From: Chitinophaga ginsengisegetis
GTDB lineage: Bacteria > Bacteroidota > Bacteroidia > Chitinophagales > Chitinophagaceae
DNA length: 64,000 bases
NCBI RefSeq assembly: GCF_900168065.1
Contig: NZ_FUZZ01000001.1
Coordinates: forward strand, 1,736,001 to 1,800,000
Direction: 5' to 3'
Shown here: positions 10,101 to 17,810 of the stretch, piece after piece
How positions within the stretch are numbered: position 1 is the first letter of the stretch
Layout of the letters: each line of letters starts with the position of its first letter
The notes under the pieces: model-generated
Told to the model about the DNA's origin: nothing
What the model saw: only the letters and a program-made list of their open reading frames with translations
Databases searched by the model: none
Translations under genes and position numbers: made by a program

Positions 10101-10799
10101 ACCCAGACTGTTTTTCTGGCGGGCAATACCGGCGGCGGTTACCACGAAGTCCTGCAGTTGTTTTACGGCGGCCTTCAGGCGAACGATGCCGGCGTCTGAC
10201 GCTTTTACTTCAGTGATGCTGTAGCCGATGGCGGTGATCACCAGGGTGGCGCCTTCTTTTACTTTGAGGGTGAAGGTGCCGTCGCCTGCCGAGGTAACGC
10301 CGTTGCCGGTACCTTTTTCCATGACGGTAGCACCGGGGAAGGGATCGCCTGTTTCACTCAATATTTTTCCTTTCACTACAATGTCTGCCGGAGGAATGGA
10401 GTTCATATCGAGGGTAGCAGCGCGTTTGGAGGTGGCCTCATTATCTGTGAGAATGATATAATTATCGTTCACTACAAAACCTATTTCGAGGCGGCCGAGG
10501 AGCCTGTCGAGCACTTTACCGAGTGCTTCCTGGTCGGCTTTTGCGGATACTTTTCTGTCGAGCGCGATATGGCTGGAGCTATATACAAATTTCACTTCTG
10601 CTTTGCTGTGGATCTGGTTCAGCACACCTTTCAGGCTCATATCATCTGCCTGCAGCGATATTTTCCTGTCGAGGATTCCCTGGGCATGTGCGGCAGCGGG
10701 GCCGGTGATCCCATAAAGTAATACGCCTGCTATCAGGCTGATCGCCGTTACTTTCTTGCATTTGGACAGGAAGGCATTTCTTTTTAGATTTATGAGCAT
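7200..10799 (-). CDS. SusC/RagA TonB-linked outer-membrane transporter with STN signalling domain
   Basis: A 1199-residue TonB-dependent transporter. In order: signal peptide (to about 40), STN secretin/TonB short N-terminal domain (about 45-120, starting KISLQADDMSLKGVLNQI), carboxypeptidase-regulatory beta sandwich (about 140-210), plug domain (about 215-350, with VRALTGKVAGVNVQS and NITIRGNSSLNG) and a 22-strand-type barrel ending in a terminal Phe. The STN domain is the part that touches a FecR anti-sigma factor, and a FecR/ECF sigma pair lies immediately upstream, so this transporter probably senses its substrate and switches on its own operon. The presence of M14/M20 enzymes downstream suggests peptide-like cargo (inference). 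Confidence 0.95.
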   Translation of the reverse strand: MLINLKRNAFLSKCKKVTAISLIAGVLLYGITGPAAAHAQGILDRKISLQADDMSLKGVLNQIHSKAEVKFVYSSSHIALDRKVSAKADQEALGKVLDRLLGRLEIGFVVNDNYIILTDNEATSKRAATLDMNSIPPADIVVKGKILSETGDPFPGATVMEKGTGNGVTSAGDGTFTLKVKEGATLVITAIGYSITEVKASDAGIVRLKAAVKQLQDFVVTAAGIARQKNSLGYSVSTITSDKLAQKSEPDPVRALTGKVAGVNVQSAGGVAGGGTNITIRGNSSLNGNNQPLFVVDGVPFDNSSFANVGATTVGGAGVTNRAFDLDPNNIQTMTVLKGAAAAALYGSRAANGAIIITTKAGKKKSRKGTEITYNTGYSVEQVSGLPDYQTKYGQGTNNDYRQGVYASWGQPFEGVKSILPTRATIPHQLTRQFSSAVFPQFYEADGVTPIQVPYKSYAKENAKNFFRQGSVYENAITISSGNEKGNFNAGFSNTKNKGVVPGNEISRTSVNIGGNIRLENKFYASGAINYVTTRQKTPPVGGLTGSIMSTLMYVPTSYDLTNYPYENPIDGSNVYDYTGVDNPYWSVKHSPSTSDVDRYYGNLVLGFDPLPWLNVQNTIGFNAYTDRRMSVRGKGSSSYPNGSITSDNIYRQELDNTLLVTATKPLTSDISLRAIVGNNVNQRLTDRKAFYGDNIIVADLIDMNNTSSVTPIQLINNRNILKQRYYAFFTDITFDYKNFASLNFVGRNDISSTLPSNNRSYFYGGVNGSLVFTEALHLPKGVLNFGKVRAGYTKVGNEASPYQTQNFYQINPILGATTTPANVGLPFTPAGGSVYNVVTQANLLTNANLKPEFITELELGTELQFFNNRIGIDFTWYNKKSTSQIFEVTAAPSSGYTTQILNLGEATNKGVELGLTVVPLQSNNGLNWDISANFTRNRNIIRDLGGYERFSYGGTNGTSSVHVVGQPYGLIQGTAYARDDEGNVLIDPNTGKPLISGALKAIGNPNPDFMVGITNTFRFRSFSLNILFDWKQGGQLYSRTVAEMLSRGVTRDMENREFTIVSPGVLGDINTQTPLLDDKGNKIPNNVALSFEDHFFSGSMGPGNGGINEGSVFDATVFRLREVALGYEIPKNFLGKTPFGSAFISVTGRNLWYSAPNFPKYTNFDPEVSSLGVGNSQGYDNLAVPTTRRFGVNLKCSF

Positions 10800-10851
10800 A
10801 GACCTTGTACTTTGTTAGATTTCGGAAAGAATTTGACAAAGGAATTCCCTT

Positions 10852-10920
10852 ACCGCGCTGTCACGCGGTGATAAACAGGGCTATTTATCATAAGCTGGCG
10901 GGGCTGTCACCCCTCCAGCT
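10852..10920. repeat. Two hairpins with the same CTGTCA loop between fecR and susC
   Basis: Two perfect or near-perfect hairpins lie in the 204 bp between the FecR gene and SusC. The first is ACCGCG-CTGTCA-CGCGGT (10852-10869). The second is AGCTGG-c-GGGG-CTGTCA-CCCC-t-CCAGCT (10893-10920), followed on the plus strand by TTTTT. Both share the loop sequence CTGTCA. On the minus strand they would form in the leader of susC or the tail of fecR. Whether they end transcription, slow it or stabilise the mRNA cannot be told from sequence. Confidence 0.55.
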
Positions 10921-11003
10921 TTTTAGTTGGAATTGATGTTAGCCATGATGTTGATTTTTTGTGTTTGACTCGATTCGATTGTGGTTGATAACAGGTTCAT
11001 TTT

Positions 11004-11966
11004 TCACTTTTTTTGTTTGAGTAAAATAGTTTTCCCTTTGATGCTGAAGTCCAGGTTGAGTGCCTGGCTGATCATCTCCATTGTGTGTTGTAAAGACTGG
11101 TCAGTAAAATCTGCCGTGATTAGATTAGAGTTGATCACTGCGTCCTGCAGTTGTATGTCTACTTCAAATTTATTTTCTATCCGTTGTAAAACCTGTTGCA
11201 TGGTGGCATCATTAAATGCCATGTTATATTCCGTACCTTTTGTGATGTCGTTAATGGGCGGCGTTCCTTCTTCCTGTTTACGTATAGCCGTGCCGGTAGC
11301 AGCATATACAGCCTGTTGTTCCGGGTATAATACTACGGGAGCCGACTGCGGCGCGCTGAGTGCAATTTTCCCGGTGAGCAGGGTTACCTGTGTTTCTTTG
11401 CCTGTTTCGCGGATATTGAAACTGGTGCCCAGCACCGTGGTGGTGAGTGTGCCACACTTCACCAGGAAAGGGTGCCGCGGGTCTTTGGCAATTTCAAAAA
11501 GCGCTTCTCCCTGTAGTGTTACCTCGCGGTTACCGGCGCCAAAGCTTGCCGGGAATATTAGCTTACTGTTTCCTTTGAGCCATACGATAGAGCCATCCGA
11601 CAGGATATGTTTTTTTGTTTTGCCGGGAATGCTTTGCAGCGATACCAACCGATGGGGCGCCACCATGTTCAGCAATTCCTTGCTGAATACAGCGCCGGCA
11701 ATAACTATACAGGCAATGCAGGCAGCGGCTTTCCAGTAACGGAGTAATGGCCTTATAATACCCGGTTGTTTATGTTTATTGATCCGTTCTACGAGGTGAT
11801 GGTATCCTGCTATCCTGGCCGCGTCCTTTTCTGCTTCAGGCATGGCATCAAATGCGTGCTCGTCGCCGGCTGCATCCAGCCACTGTTCCAGCTGTTGTGC
11901 CTCGGAAGCCTCCAGCGTACCATTTAAATATTTCTCGATTAAATTTTTAAGATCCTGGTTGTTCAT
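11004..11966 (-). CDS. FecR family anti-sigma factor
   Basis: A 320-residue inner-membrane anti-sigma factor. The N-terminal cytoplasmic part (EKYLNGTLEASEAQQLEQWL) is the DUF4880-like helical region that binds the sigma factor. A single membrane segment lies near residues 80-100 (AAACIACIVIAGAVF). The periplasmic FecR domain follows (TKKHILSDGSIVWLKGNSKL), then a C-terminal STN-like DUF4974 segment (ATMQQVLQRIENKF). The start at 11966 was preferred to a longer reading from 12083 because the extra 39 residues run into the sigma gene and look non-coding. It pairs with the sigma factor 97 bp upstream and the STN-bearing SusC downstream. Confidence 0.93.
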   Translation of the reverse strand: MNNQDLKNLIEKYLNGTLEASEAQQLEQWLDAAGDEHAFDAMPEAEKDAARIAGYHHLVERINKHKQPGIIRPLLRYWKAAACIACIVIAGAVFSKELLNMVAPHRLVSLQSIPGKTKKHILSDGSIVWLKGNSKLIFPASFGAGNREVTLQGEALFEIAKDPRHPFLVKCGTLTTTVLGTSFNIRETGKETQVTLLTGKIALSAPQSAPVVLYPEQQAVYAATGTAIRKQEEGTPPINDITKGTEYNMAFNDATMQQVLQRIENKFEVDIQLQDAVINSNLITADFTDQSLQHTMEMISQALNLDFSIKGKTILLKQKK

Positions 11967-12063
11967 CAGTTTTTCACACTTGTATTTAATCAGGCAGTTA
12001 ATAGTGTCACCTATAGATAAGTACACCAGGAAAACAGTAACACCTACGTCTTTTAAAAAAAAA

Positions 12064-12696
12064 TTAAAAATTGAGGGCTGCATCCAGCAGGATGATCAAA
12101 CACAGGTGATGGCCCAGCACCATTCTAAGCTGCCGGAGGGCTTTGGTAAGATGGTTTTCCACTGTTTTATGGGAGATGTTCAGTGTATTGGCGATGTCGG
12201 TAACAGAGAGATGTTCATGACGGCTCATCCTGAATACCTGCTGGCATTTCTCCGGCAGCCGCGATACTTCTTTCTCCATTGTATTTTTAAGATCAGTGGC
12301 GGCCATATTTTCCTCGTTGGAATTATCGGATGGTTGTTCCGGCAATTGCGCAAACTGGTGGATATAGGTTTTGCGGATACGGTCTGATTTGAGATAGTTG
12401 AGTAACTGGTATTTTACCGCGGTAAATAAATAAGCGGAGAGCGAGTGTGTGAGTTGCAGTTGTTCGTGTTTTTTCCAGAGGGAGAAAAATACTTCCTGGA
12501 TAATTTCTTCTGCTACTTCTTTACTTTTTAACCTGTTGTATACATATCCGTATAAACGGGGCCAATATTCGTTGTAAATGGCCTCATATGCACCCATATC
12601 ACCTTCTTTCAGTAAGGCCAATATGTGAGATTCATCTGATTGATTATATTTTTTTATAATGTTCAATATTTTCGCTTGTTCAGATGTTATAAACAT
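12064..12696 (-). CDS. RNA polymerase ECF-type sigma-70 factor
   Basis: A 210-residue extracytoplasmic-function sigma factor of the Bacteroidota FecI-like type. Region 2 is visible as AYEAIYNEYWPRLYGYVYNRL followed by EEIIQEVFFSLWKK. Region 4 is LPEKCQQVFRMSR followed by the helix-turn-helix SVTDIANTLNISHKTVENHL. The start at 12696 (MFITSEQ) removes an implausible aromatic-rich leader. It would direct RNA polymerase to the downstream SusC operon once released by the FecR protein encoded next. A GGTKALR-type C-terminal tail is present as LTKALRQLR. Confidence 0.93.
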   Translation of the reverse strand: MFITSEQAKILNIIKKYNQSDESHILALLKEGDMGAYEAIYNEYWPRLYGYVYNRLKSKEVAEEIIQEVFFSLWKKHEQLQLTHSLSAYLFTAVKYQLLNYLKSDRIRKTYIHQFAQLPEQPSDNSNEENMAATDLKNTMEKEVSRLPEKCQQVFRMSRHEHLSVTDIANTLNISHKTVENHLTKALRQLRMVLGHHLCLIILLDAALNF

Positions 12697-12815
12697 AAAC
12701 AAACGAAAAAAATACCAATTATCATAATAATAACCTGATATTTTATGTTGGAACACTTAAATAAATCGATTTTCTATAGATAACGTATTAAGTAACATGA
12801 TAAAATGGCGATTCC

Positions 12816-13184
12816 TTACCGAGAAAGGATATAAGTTATCAGCGCCATCGCGGTGATGCCTGCCACATCATTCCACCGGAAGGGGGATGTTTGCCGGTTG
12901 TTGTTTATATTATAGTGGTAGTGAGATGGATACGCCTCATATATAAAGCTCCTGCTGTTACTGCTATCCTTTACGGCAGGCAGGTACTGCTGCCATTGCC
13001 ATTGTTTATTATTTGTGGCTTCGCCAAAGGAACCGTTTTTGGGCGCCGGCAGCAGCAACATTCCCTTCTTCCCGGCGAGGGCGCTGCTGTCCTGTGCTGA
13101 TGCGGTAAAAGTAACGGCCACAGCCAAACAGGCGGTGAACATCGTTTGCCGGAAATAATTTTTCAATGTATCTGGTAGTAGCAT
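12816..13184 (-). CDS. Small secreted or membrane protein, unknown
   Basis: About 122 residues when started at 13184; earlier Met codons at 13214 and beyond are possible. There is a signal peptide (TACLAVAVTFTASAQD), a low-complexity middle rich in Asn, Gln, Trp and Tyr (NKQWQWQQYLP, HYHYNINNNRQ) and a hydrophobic C-terminus (VAGITAMALITYILSR) that may be a membrane anchor. It was not recognised as any family. It stands alone between the sigma factor gene and the VOC gene on the same strand. The signal peptide makes it more likely than not to be a real gene. Confidence 0.5.
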   Translation of the reverse strand: MLLPDTLKNYFRQTMFTACLAVAVTFTASAQDSSALAGKKGMLLLPAPKNGSFGEATNNKQWQWQQYLPAVKDSSNSRSFIYEAYPSHYHYNINNNRQTSPFRWNDVAGITAMALITYILSR

Positions 13185-13327
13185 GGTAATAGTCCGTTTA
13201 TTTTCAGGACGCATGGAATTTGCCATTCCCCTATCCGCCGGGGGAATTTTTTTTACCGTACCCATAATAAAAAGCCTTTGTACTGCGGGGCAATACAAAG
13301 GCGTTGTCTTCTATATAAACAATATAT

Positions 13328-13735
13328 TTACTGAGGCTCTACTGCAGATGGGTCCATGTATACGATTTCCCACAAATGGCCATCGAGGTCGCGGAAGCCA
13401 CGGGAATACATAAAGCCCTGATCTTCCGCCGGCTTAGGCGCTTTGGCGCCGGCCTTTACCGCCTTGTCTACCAGTGCATCTACGGCTGCTTTACTATCGA
13501 CCGACAGGCACATAATGGCTTCATTTACTTTGGAGGTATCTGCTATTTCCTGGTTGGTAAAGCTTTTAAAGAATGGTTCTGTCAGCAGCATAAAGAAGAT
13601 ATCTTCTGAAATAACGAGACAGGCAGCTTTATCGTCGGTGAATTGCAGGTTGAAAGAATAACCAAGACTGGTAAAAAAATTCTTTGATTTATCCAGGTCT
13701 TTAACGGGAATGTTTACAAAAATCTTCGTTGCCAT
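13328..13735 (-). CDS. VOC superfamily protein (glyoxalase/bleomycin-resistance fold)
   Basis: A 135-residue protein with one vicinal-oxygen-chelate domain: FVNIPVKDLDKSKNFFTSLGYSFN at the start and GFMYSRGFRDLDGHLWEIVYMD near the end, which carries the usual C-terminal Glu metal ligand (HLWEI). The first metal ligand position is Asn/Val rather than His, so chemistry cannot be predicted. Members of this predicted lactoylglutathione-lyase-like group are common and mostly uncharacterised. It is followed upstream by a DoxX gene in the same direction 31 bp away, possibly the same transcript. Confidence 0.88.
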   Translation of the reverse strand: MATKIFVNIPVKDLDKSKNFFTSLGYSFNLQFTDDKAACLVISEDIFFMLLTEPFFKSFTNQEIADTSKVNEAIMCLSVDSKAAVDALVDKAVKAGAKAPKPAEDQGFMYSRGFRDLDGHLWEIVYMDPSAVEPQ

Positions 13736-13766
13736 TTTTTCCGGGTTTATGGATTACATAATAAGA

Positions 13767-14180
13767 TTACGACTGGCTGTTTTGTATTGGGAAAAGCGCA
13801 CGCAGCGCAGGGATACGCAGGAAAAGGCTTACCCATACCAGGATACCGAATACCACCGGGAAGTAATAAGGTTCGTTTATCCTTGACATGATAGCTACCG
13901 CGCCGCCGAGGTAAGCGCTGATCAGTATCGCGCCCAGTACTGCCGTACGTGGAATGGCATACAATATAGTAGCAATAAGCAATACAATACCGATGCCCTG
14001 CACCTGTTCTGCCGGCCAGCCCAGCTTCACACTGCCTTCCATTGAATAGATGTTCTTAATTACTTTCATGATGGCATCCACCAGGAGAAAGAGTACACAA
14101 AGAACAGTGATTACCCAACCGGTAATATTAGCTGCTTTTGAAGGAGCTTTTTTATTCAGATAAATTGTTTGCGCTTCCAT
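13767..14180 (-). CDS. DoxX family membrane protein
   Basis: A 137-residue inner-membrane protein with four predicted membrane segments (about 18-40, 62-80, 88-106, 112-130). The layout VDAIMKVIKN, then a hydrophobic pair with YLGGAVAIMSRINEP, matches the DoxX/SURF4-like group. Function in this family is poorly known; some members associate with redox enzymes. It is divergent from the helicase gene, and a TAAGTTTG -7-like box lies at 14215-14222 on the minus strand, though no clear TTG is found at the -33 position. Confidence 0.85.
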   Translation of the reverse strand: MEAQTIYLNKKAPSKAANITGWVITVLCVLFLLVDAIMKVIKNIYSMEGSVKLGWPAEQVQGIGIVLLIATILYAIPRTAVLGAILISAYLGGAVAIMSRINEPYYFPVVFGILVWVSLFLRIPALRALFPIQNSQS

Positions 14181-14274
14181 ATAGGTTGTTTTTTATGTTG
14201 TTTGATTGACAATACAAACTTACCCGCATTTGTTTTTATTTCTGCTGGGCGAATACGACATTCTTAATGGTTGA

Positions 14275-14304
14275 TTGCGACAATTCAGGAACATCTTACC
14301 TTTG
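14275..14304 (+). promoter_or_regulatory. Bacteroidota-type promoter TTG-N19-TACCTTTG for the helicase gene
   Basis: TTG at 14275-14277 and TACCTTTG at 14297-14304 are 19 bp apart, matching the -33/-7 consensus TTG...TAnnTTTG. The helicase ATG begins five bases after the last G. Counting the ATG as +1 puts TTG at -34 to -32 and TTTG at -8 to -5, so the message may have no leader. Confidence 0.7.
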
Positions 14305-14308
14305 CGTC

Positions 14309-16216
14309 ATGGATTATTTCAAAAAGCAGCTTGATTTATTAAAAACAGAGCGGGAAGAAGACCGGAGATCATATAAACAAATGACGGAATCCACGTCTGT
14401 AGCAGATCGCAGGGCAAACGGACTTACCTGGTACCCGATTGCCATCAGGGGATCGGAAATGAGCAGAGGAGATTACCTGACCGTGGAAGTGGAACGCACC
14501 ACCCACCAGGACCTGCCGCATCAGCTGCGTTTTGGCGCTTCTGCTGTTTTATTTTCCAACCATGATCCCAAACAGGATCATCTTGAAGGTACCATCACGT
14601 ACCAGGGCGGCAACCGGCTGAAGATCACCCTGCGCACGGACGAGCTGCCGGAATGGGCCAGCGATGGTAAACTGGGCATCGATGTGCTTTTTGATGATAA
14701 TAGTTATGATGAAATGCAAAACGCGCTGAAACAGGCGGACGCATTGCAGGATAAAGAACCGGAAGGACGGCTGATAAAAATACTGACCGGGGAAAAGAAG
14801 CCCGTGTTTCACCCTGATATAACTCCTTATGTAAATCCCGCGCTGAATGCTTCCCAGCAATCGGCCGTTAATAAAATACTCTCCGCCGGCGACCTGGCTA
14901 TAGTACACGGTCCGCCGGGAACCGGTAAAACCACCACCCTGGTACAGGCCATTAAAGCGCTGATCAAACAGGAACAGCAACAGATACTCGTGGTAGCACC
15001 CAGCAATACCGCCGTAGACCTGCTCAGCGAAAAACTATCAGACGAAGGGCTGAATGTATTGCGGGTAGGTAATCCGGCGCGCGTATCAGAGCGGCTGATG
15101 TCGCTCACGCTCGACAGCAAAGTATCCGAGCACACCAGCATCAAAGAAATCAAGCGCCTGAAGAAACAGGCCAACGAATTCCGCGACATGGCGCATAAAT
15201 ACAAACGTAACTTTGGCAAAGCAGAAAGGGATCAGCGGAAAGCCTTGTTTGACGAGGCCCGCAAGATCATGAAGGAAGTGGGCAATACAGAACAATATAT
15301 TATTGATGACGTCATCTCCAAAGCGCAGGTGATCACCGCTACACTCGTAGGCGCCAATCATTATACCGTGAAAAATTTAAAGTATCACACGGTAGTAATA
15401 GATGAAGCCGGACAGGCACTGGAACCCGCGTGCTGGATTCCCATCCTGAAAGCGCAGAAGGTGATCCTCGCGGGCGATCATTGCCAGCTGTCGCCCACCG
15501 TAAAATCGGACGAAGCCGCCCGCAAAGGACTCAGCACCACCCTGCTGGAGAAATGCACTGCCCTGCACCCGGAAAGCGTAACACTGCTGGAAGAGCAATA
15601 CCGCATGCATGCTACCATCATGGGATATTCTTCCAGTATCTTTTATGAAGATAAACTAAAGGCACACGCCTCTGTTGCCGGACACCTGCTGTTTTCTGAA
15701 GATAACCCGCTCAGCTTTGTAGATACCGCCGGTTGCGGTTTTGATGAAAAGCTGGATGGCACCAGTACCACCAACCCGGAAGAAGCTGTATTTTTATTTA
15801 AACATCTTACACAGCTGGTCACCGCACTGGGGGAACATTACCAGCCGAAAGACTTTCCAACGGTGGCGGTTATATCTCCCTATAAACAACAAATACAATT
15901 ATTAAAAGAACAGCTGCAACACTCCCCGCTGTTACAGCCCTATGCAGACAAAATATCTGTAAACACCATCGATAGTTTCCAGGGACAGGAGCGTGATATT
16001 GTATACATCAGCATGACGCGCAGCAACACGGAAAATAAAATAGGCTTCTTATCAGACATCCGCCGGATGAATGTAGCGATGACCCGCGCCCGTAAGAAGC
16101 TGGTGGTGATAGGCGACAGCGGCACCCTTTCCCAGCTTGGGTTTTATGCTGACTTCATCACTTATGCAGAGCATAAAAACGCTTACCAGAGCGCCTGGGA
16201 ATTTATGGATGTGTAG
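14309..16216 (+). CDS. Superfamily 1 DNA/RNA helicase, UPF1/IGHMBP2-like
   Basis: A 635-residue ATP-dependent helicase of the UPF1-like SF1B group. The N-terminal 130 residues form a beta-barrel-type region typical of IGHMBP2-like proteins. Motif I (Walker A) is VHGPPGTGKTTT (about 200), motif II is VVIDEAGQALEP (about 365), motif III is ILAGDHCQLSPTV, motif IV region is LLEEQYRMH, motif V is INTIDSFQGQERDIVYIS (about 555) and motif VI is RRMNVAMTRARKKL. The start at 14309 is chosen because the -7 box sits immediately before it. Its 3' end overlaps the convergent hydrolase gene by 14 bp. Role in nucleic-acid repair or RNA handling is family-level only. Confidence 0.94.
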   Translation: MDYFKKQLDLLKTEREEDRRSYKQMTESTSVADRRANGLTWYPIAIRGSEMSRGDYLTVEVERTTHQDLPHQLRFGASAVLFSNHDPKQDHLEGTITYQGGNRLKITLRTDELPEWASDGKLGIDVLFDDNSYDEMQNALKQADALQDKEPEGRLIKILTGEKKPVFHPDITPYVNPALNASQQSAVNKILSAGDLAIVHGPPGTGKTTTLVQAIKALIKQEQQQILVVAPSNTAVDLLSEKLSDEGLNVLRVGNPARVSERLMSLTLDSKVSEHTSIKEIKRLKKQANEFRDMAHKYKRNFGKAERDQRKALFDEARKIMKEVGNTEQYIIDDVISKAQVITATLVGANHYTVKNLKYHTVVIDEAGQALEPACWIPILKAQKVILAGDHCQLSPTVKSDEAARKGLSTTLLEKCTALHPESVTLLEEQYRMHATIMGYSSSIFYEDKLKAHASVAGHLLFSEDNPLSFVDTAGCGFDEKLDGTSTTNPEEAVFLFKHLTQLVTALGEHYQPKDFPTVAVISPYKQQIQLLKEQLQHSPLLQPYADKISVNTIDSFQGQERDIVYISMTRSNTENKIGFLSDIRRMNVAMTRARKKLVVIGDSGTLSQLGFYADFITYAEHKNAYQSAWEFMDV

Positions 16217-17126
16217 CGCTGGCTGTCATTACCTTTTCCAATACCTGGAAAAAAGCGGGTTGTTGTTCAAACATCGGGAAGTGCCCCGAAGCCTGGATCC
16301 AATGTAGTACTATATCCGGACGGATAATTTTCAGTTCATAGGTATAGAAAGCCAATGGGTCCTGGCGGCTGCCAATCACGGTTACCGGCCCTTTATATTG
16401 CGGCAGGTTTTTACTGAGATCAAAATGTATCCGCTGCAGGTCCGATACCATCAGCGTTTGCATACGGCCATTGGGTTTTGCGACATAAATCTTCGCCATG
16501 AGGCTGTCGATGTCCGCTTTGTTGTAAATGTATGCCAGTCGTACGGTACGGTTATACAGCGCACTATCCGCACCATTTGCCTTCCCTCCTTCTATCTTTT
16601 TGCCCAGCGAGTCCATTACAGCCAGGTCGGACACGCCCAGCCGCCCGCGCAGGTTATTCATATGCGTAGTCATGAAATCGGCCGAGAACTTATAATAGCC
16701 GGGATTTGCCAGCACCAGTCCACGTACCTTTTCCGGATGGGCAGCAGCATAGCTCATTGCCAGCATGGCGCCCCAGGAATGGCCGTAGATAATGGTTTTG
16801 CGGATGCCTTCCTTTTGTAGCAGCCGTTCTATGTCCTCCACGGCGGCTTTGAGGTTGATAGTAGTAGAATCGAACGGTACGGGGATAGACAAGCCGGTGC
16901 CCCGTTGTTCCAGCAGAATGGCCCTGTAATGCTTTCCCAGCTCAATCGCTACTTCTTCCTGCTGCAGGCAGGAGTTGCCGGGACCACCGGACAGCACTAT
17001 CACCGGGCTACCCTTGCCATATACGTGATAATAAAGCCAGCCATTGGGATATTTCAGGGAGTCCAGCTGCTGGGCGTGGATGGGCAGACAATACAGCAAC
17101 ATGGTTAACAATAACAACCGTTTCAT
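16203..17126 (-). CDS. Secreted alpha/beta hydrolase, proline-iminopeptidase-like
   Basis: A 307-residue hydrolase with a signal peptide (MKRLLLLTMLLYCLPIHAQ). The oxyanion segment is VLSGGPGNSCLQ, the nucleophile elbow is GHSWGAML (Ser at about 115), the acid is in GSRQDPLAF and the catalytic His in SGHFPMFEQ. HGGPG-like and GTG(L/R)S residues (EQRGTGLS) are characteristic of the prolyl aminopeptidase branch (S33). The start at 17126 is preferred because it begins the signal peptide. It converges with the helicase gene. It is probably a periplasmic peptidase or esterase; substrate is unknown. Confidence 0.88.
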   Translation of the reverse strand: MKRLLLLTMLLYCLPIHAQQLDSLKYPNGWLYYHVYGKGSPVIVLSGGPGNSCLQQEEVAIELGKHYRAILLEQRGTGLSIPVPFDSTTINLKAAVEDIERLLQKEGIRKTIIYGHSWGAMLAMSYAAAHPEKVRGLVLANPGYYKFSADFMTTHMNNLRGRLGVSDLAVMDSLGKKIEGGKANGADSALYNRTVRLAYIYNKADIDSLMAKIYVAKPNGRMQTLMVSDLQRIHFDLSKNLPQYKGPVTVIGSRQDPLAFYTYELKIIRPDIVLHWIQASGHFPMFEQQPAFFQVLEKVMTASATHP

Positions 17127-17217
17127 AAGATGGTTTTTCAACATTAAAATAGGTGATTTTATGCATATAACACGCCTATACCCCTGAAAGCCGCCACTGT
17201 AAAGGTTAAATAAATCC

Positions 17218-17247
17218 TTGCCGGGAGCCTAAAAAAGCGTAACTTTG
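17218..17247 (+). promoter_or_regulatory. Promoter TTG-N19-TAACTTTG for the J-domain gene
   Basis: TTG at 17218-17220 and TAACTTTG at 17240-17247 are separated by 19 bp, the same spacing as at the helicase and tRNA-Leu promoters in this window. The inferred start of transcription is about 17252, giving a leader of about 70 bases before the ATG at 17322. Confidence 0.68.
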
Positions 17248-17321
17248 CCCGTTTTTCGGGGTAAGATAAATGGTAGCCTGCTCATAATGATCAGCCTGTT
17301 TATTTTTTGAATAAATACATT

Positions 17322-17771
17322 ATGAGTAAAATTGTTGATTACAGGAAGTTACTGGGCGTTACCAAAACTACTGAAGTAAAAGAATTAAAAACGATCTACA
17401 GGAATTTAATGAAGGAGTGGCATCCTGATAAATTTGAAGGACTGGCAGAAGATCAGAAACTGGAAGCGGAAGCAAAGAGTAAAGAGCTGATTGAAGCTTA
17501 TCACTTTTTAGTGAGCATAGCGCCTGAAACAATTGCTGCTGCGTTACCACAATACACCGCCACCATTTCAGCATCTACACTGGTGGATTTCTCCTACCAG
17601 AAACAAACGCTTCAGCTTCACTTTGAAGATGGCAGCAGCTATGAATACCTCGACGTTCCAAAAGCATTATACATTAAGCTGATTAACTCCGATACGCCGG
17701 GCAGATTTTGCCGCAGGCATATTTACCATGAGTTTGTGTACCGTAAGGTGAGCAAGGCGGTTGAAGCGTAA
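17322..17771 (+). CDS. J-domain protein with C-terminal KTSC domain
   Basis: A 149-residue fusion. Residues 4-65 are a J-domain (YRKLLGVTKTTEVKELKTIYRNL) with the essential HPD tripeptide in WHPDKFEGL, which stimulates DnaK ATPase. Residues 85-145 are a KTSC domain (STLVDFSYQKQTLQLHFEDG, then YEYLDVPKALY and GRFCRRHIYHEFVYRKV). The KTSC name comes from the C-terminal region of some lysyl-tRNA synthetases; its role is unclear. An ATG at 17322 is used rather than a TTG at 17307. The gene is monocistronic with its own promoter. Confidence 0.9.
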   Translation: MSKIVDYRKLLGVTKTTEVKELKTIYRNLMKEWHPDKFEGLAEDQKLEAEAKSKELIEAYHFLVSIAPETIAAALPQYTATISASTLVDFSYQKQTLQLHFEDGSSYEYLDVPKALYIKLINSDTPGRFCRRHIYHEFVYRKVSKAVEA

Positions 17772-17810
17772 TATCGCAGCTGATCTGCTATTGTCGCCGA
17801 AAGGAACAAC

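Noticed and set aside
11967..12083. Upstream extension of the FecR gene
   Set aside because: The added residues overlap the sigma gene end and have no FecR similarity; the start at 11966 gives the normal family N-terminus.
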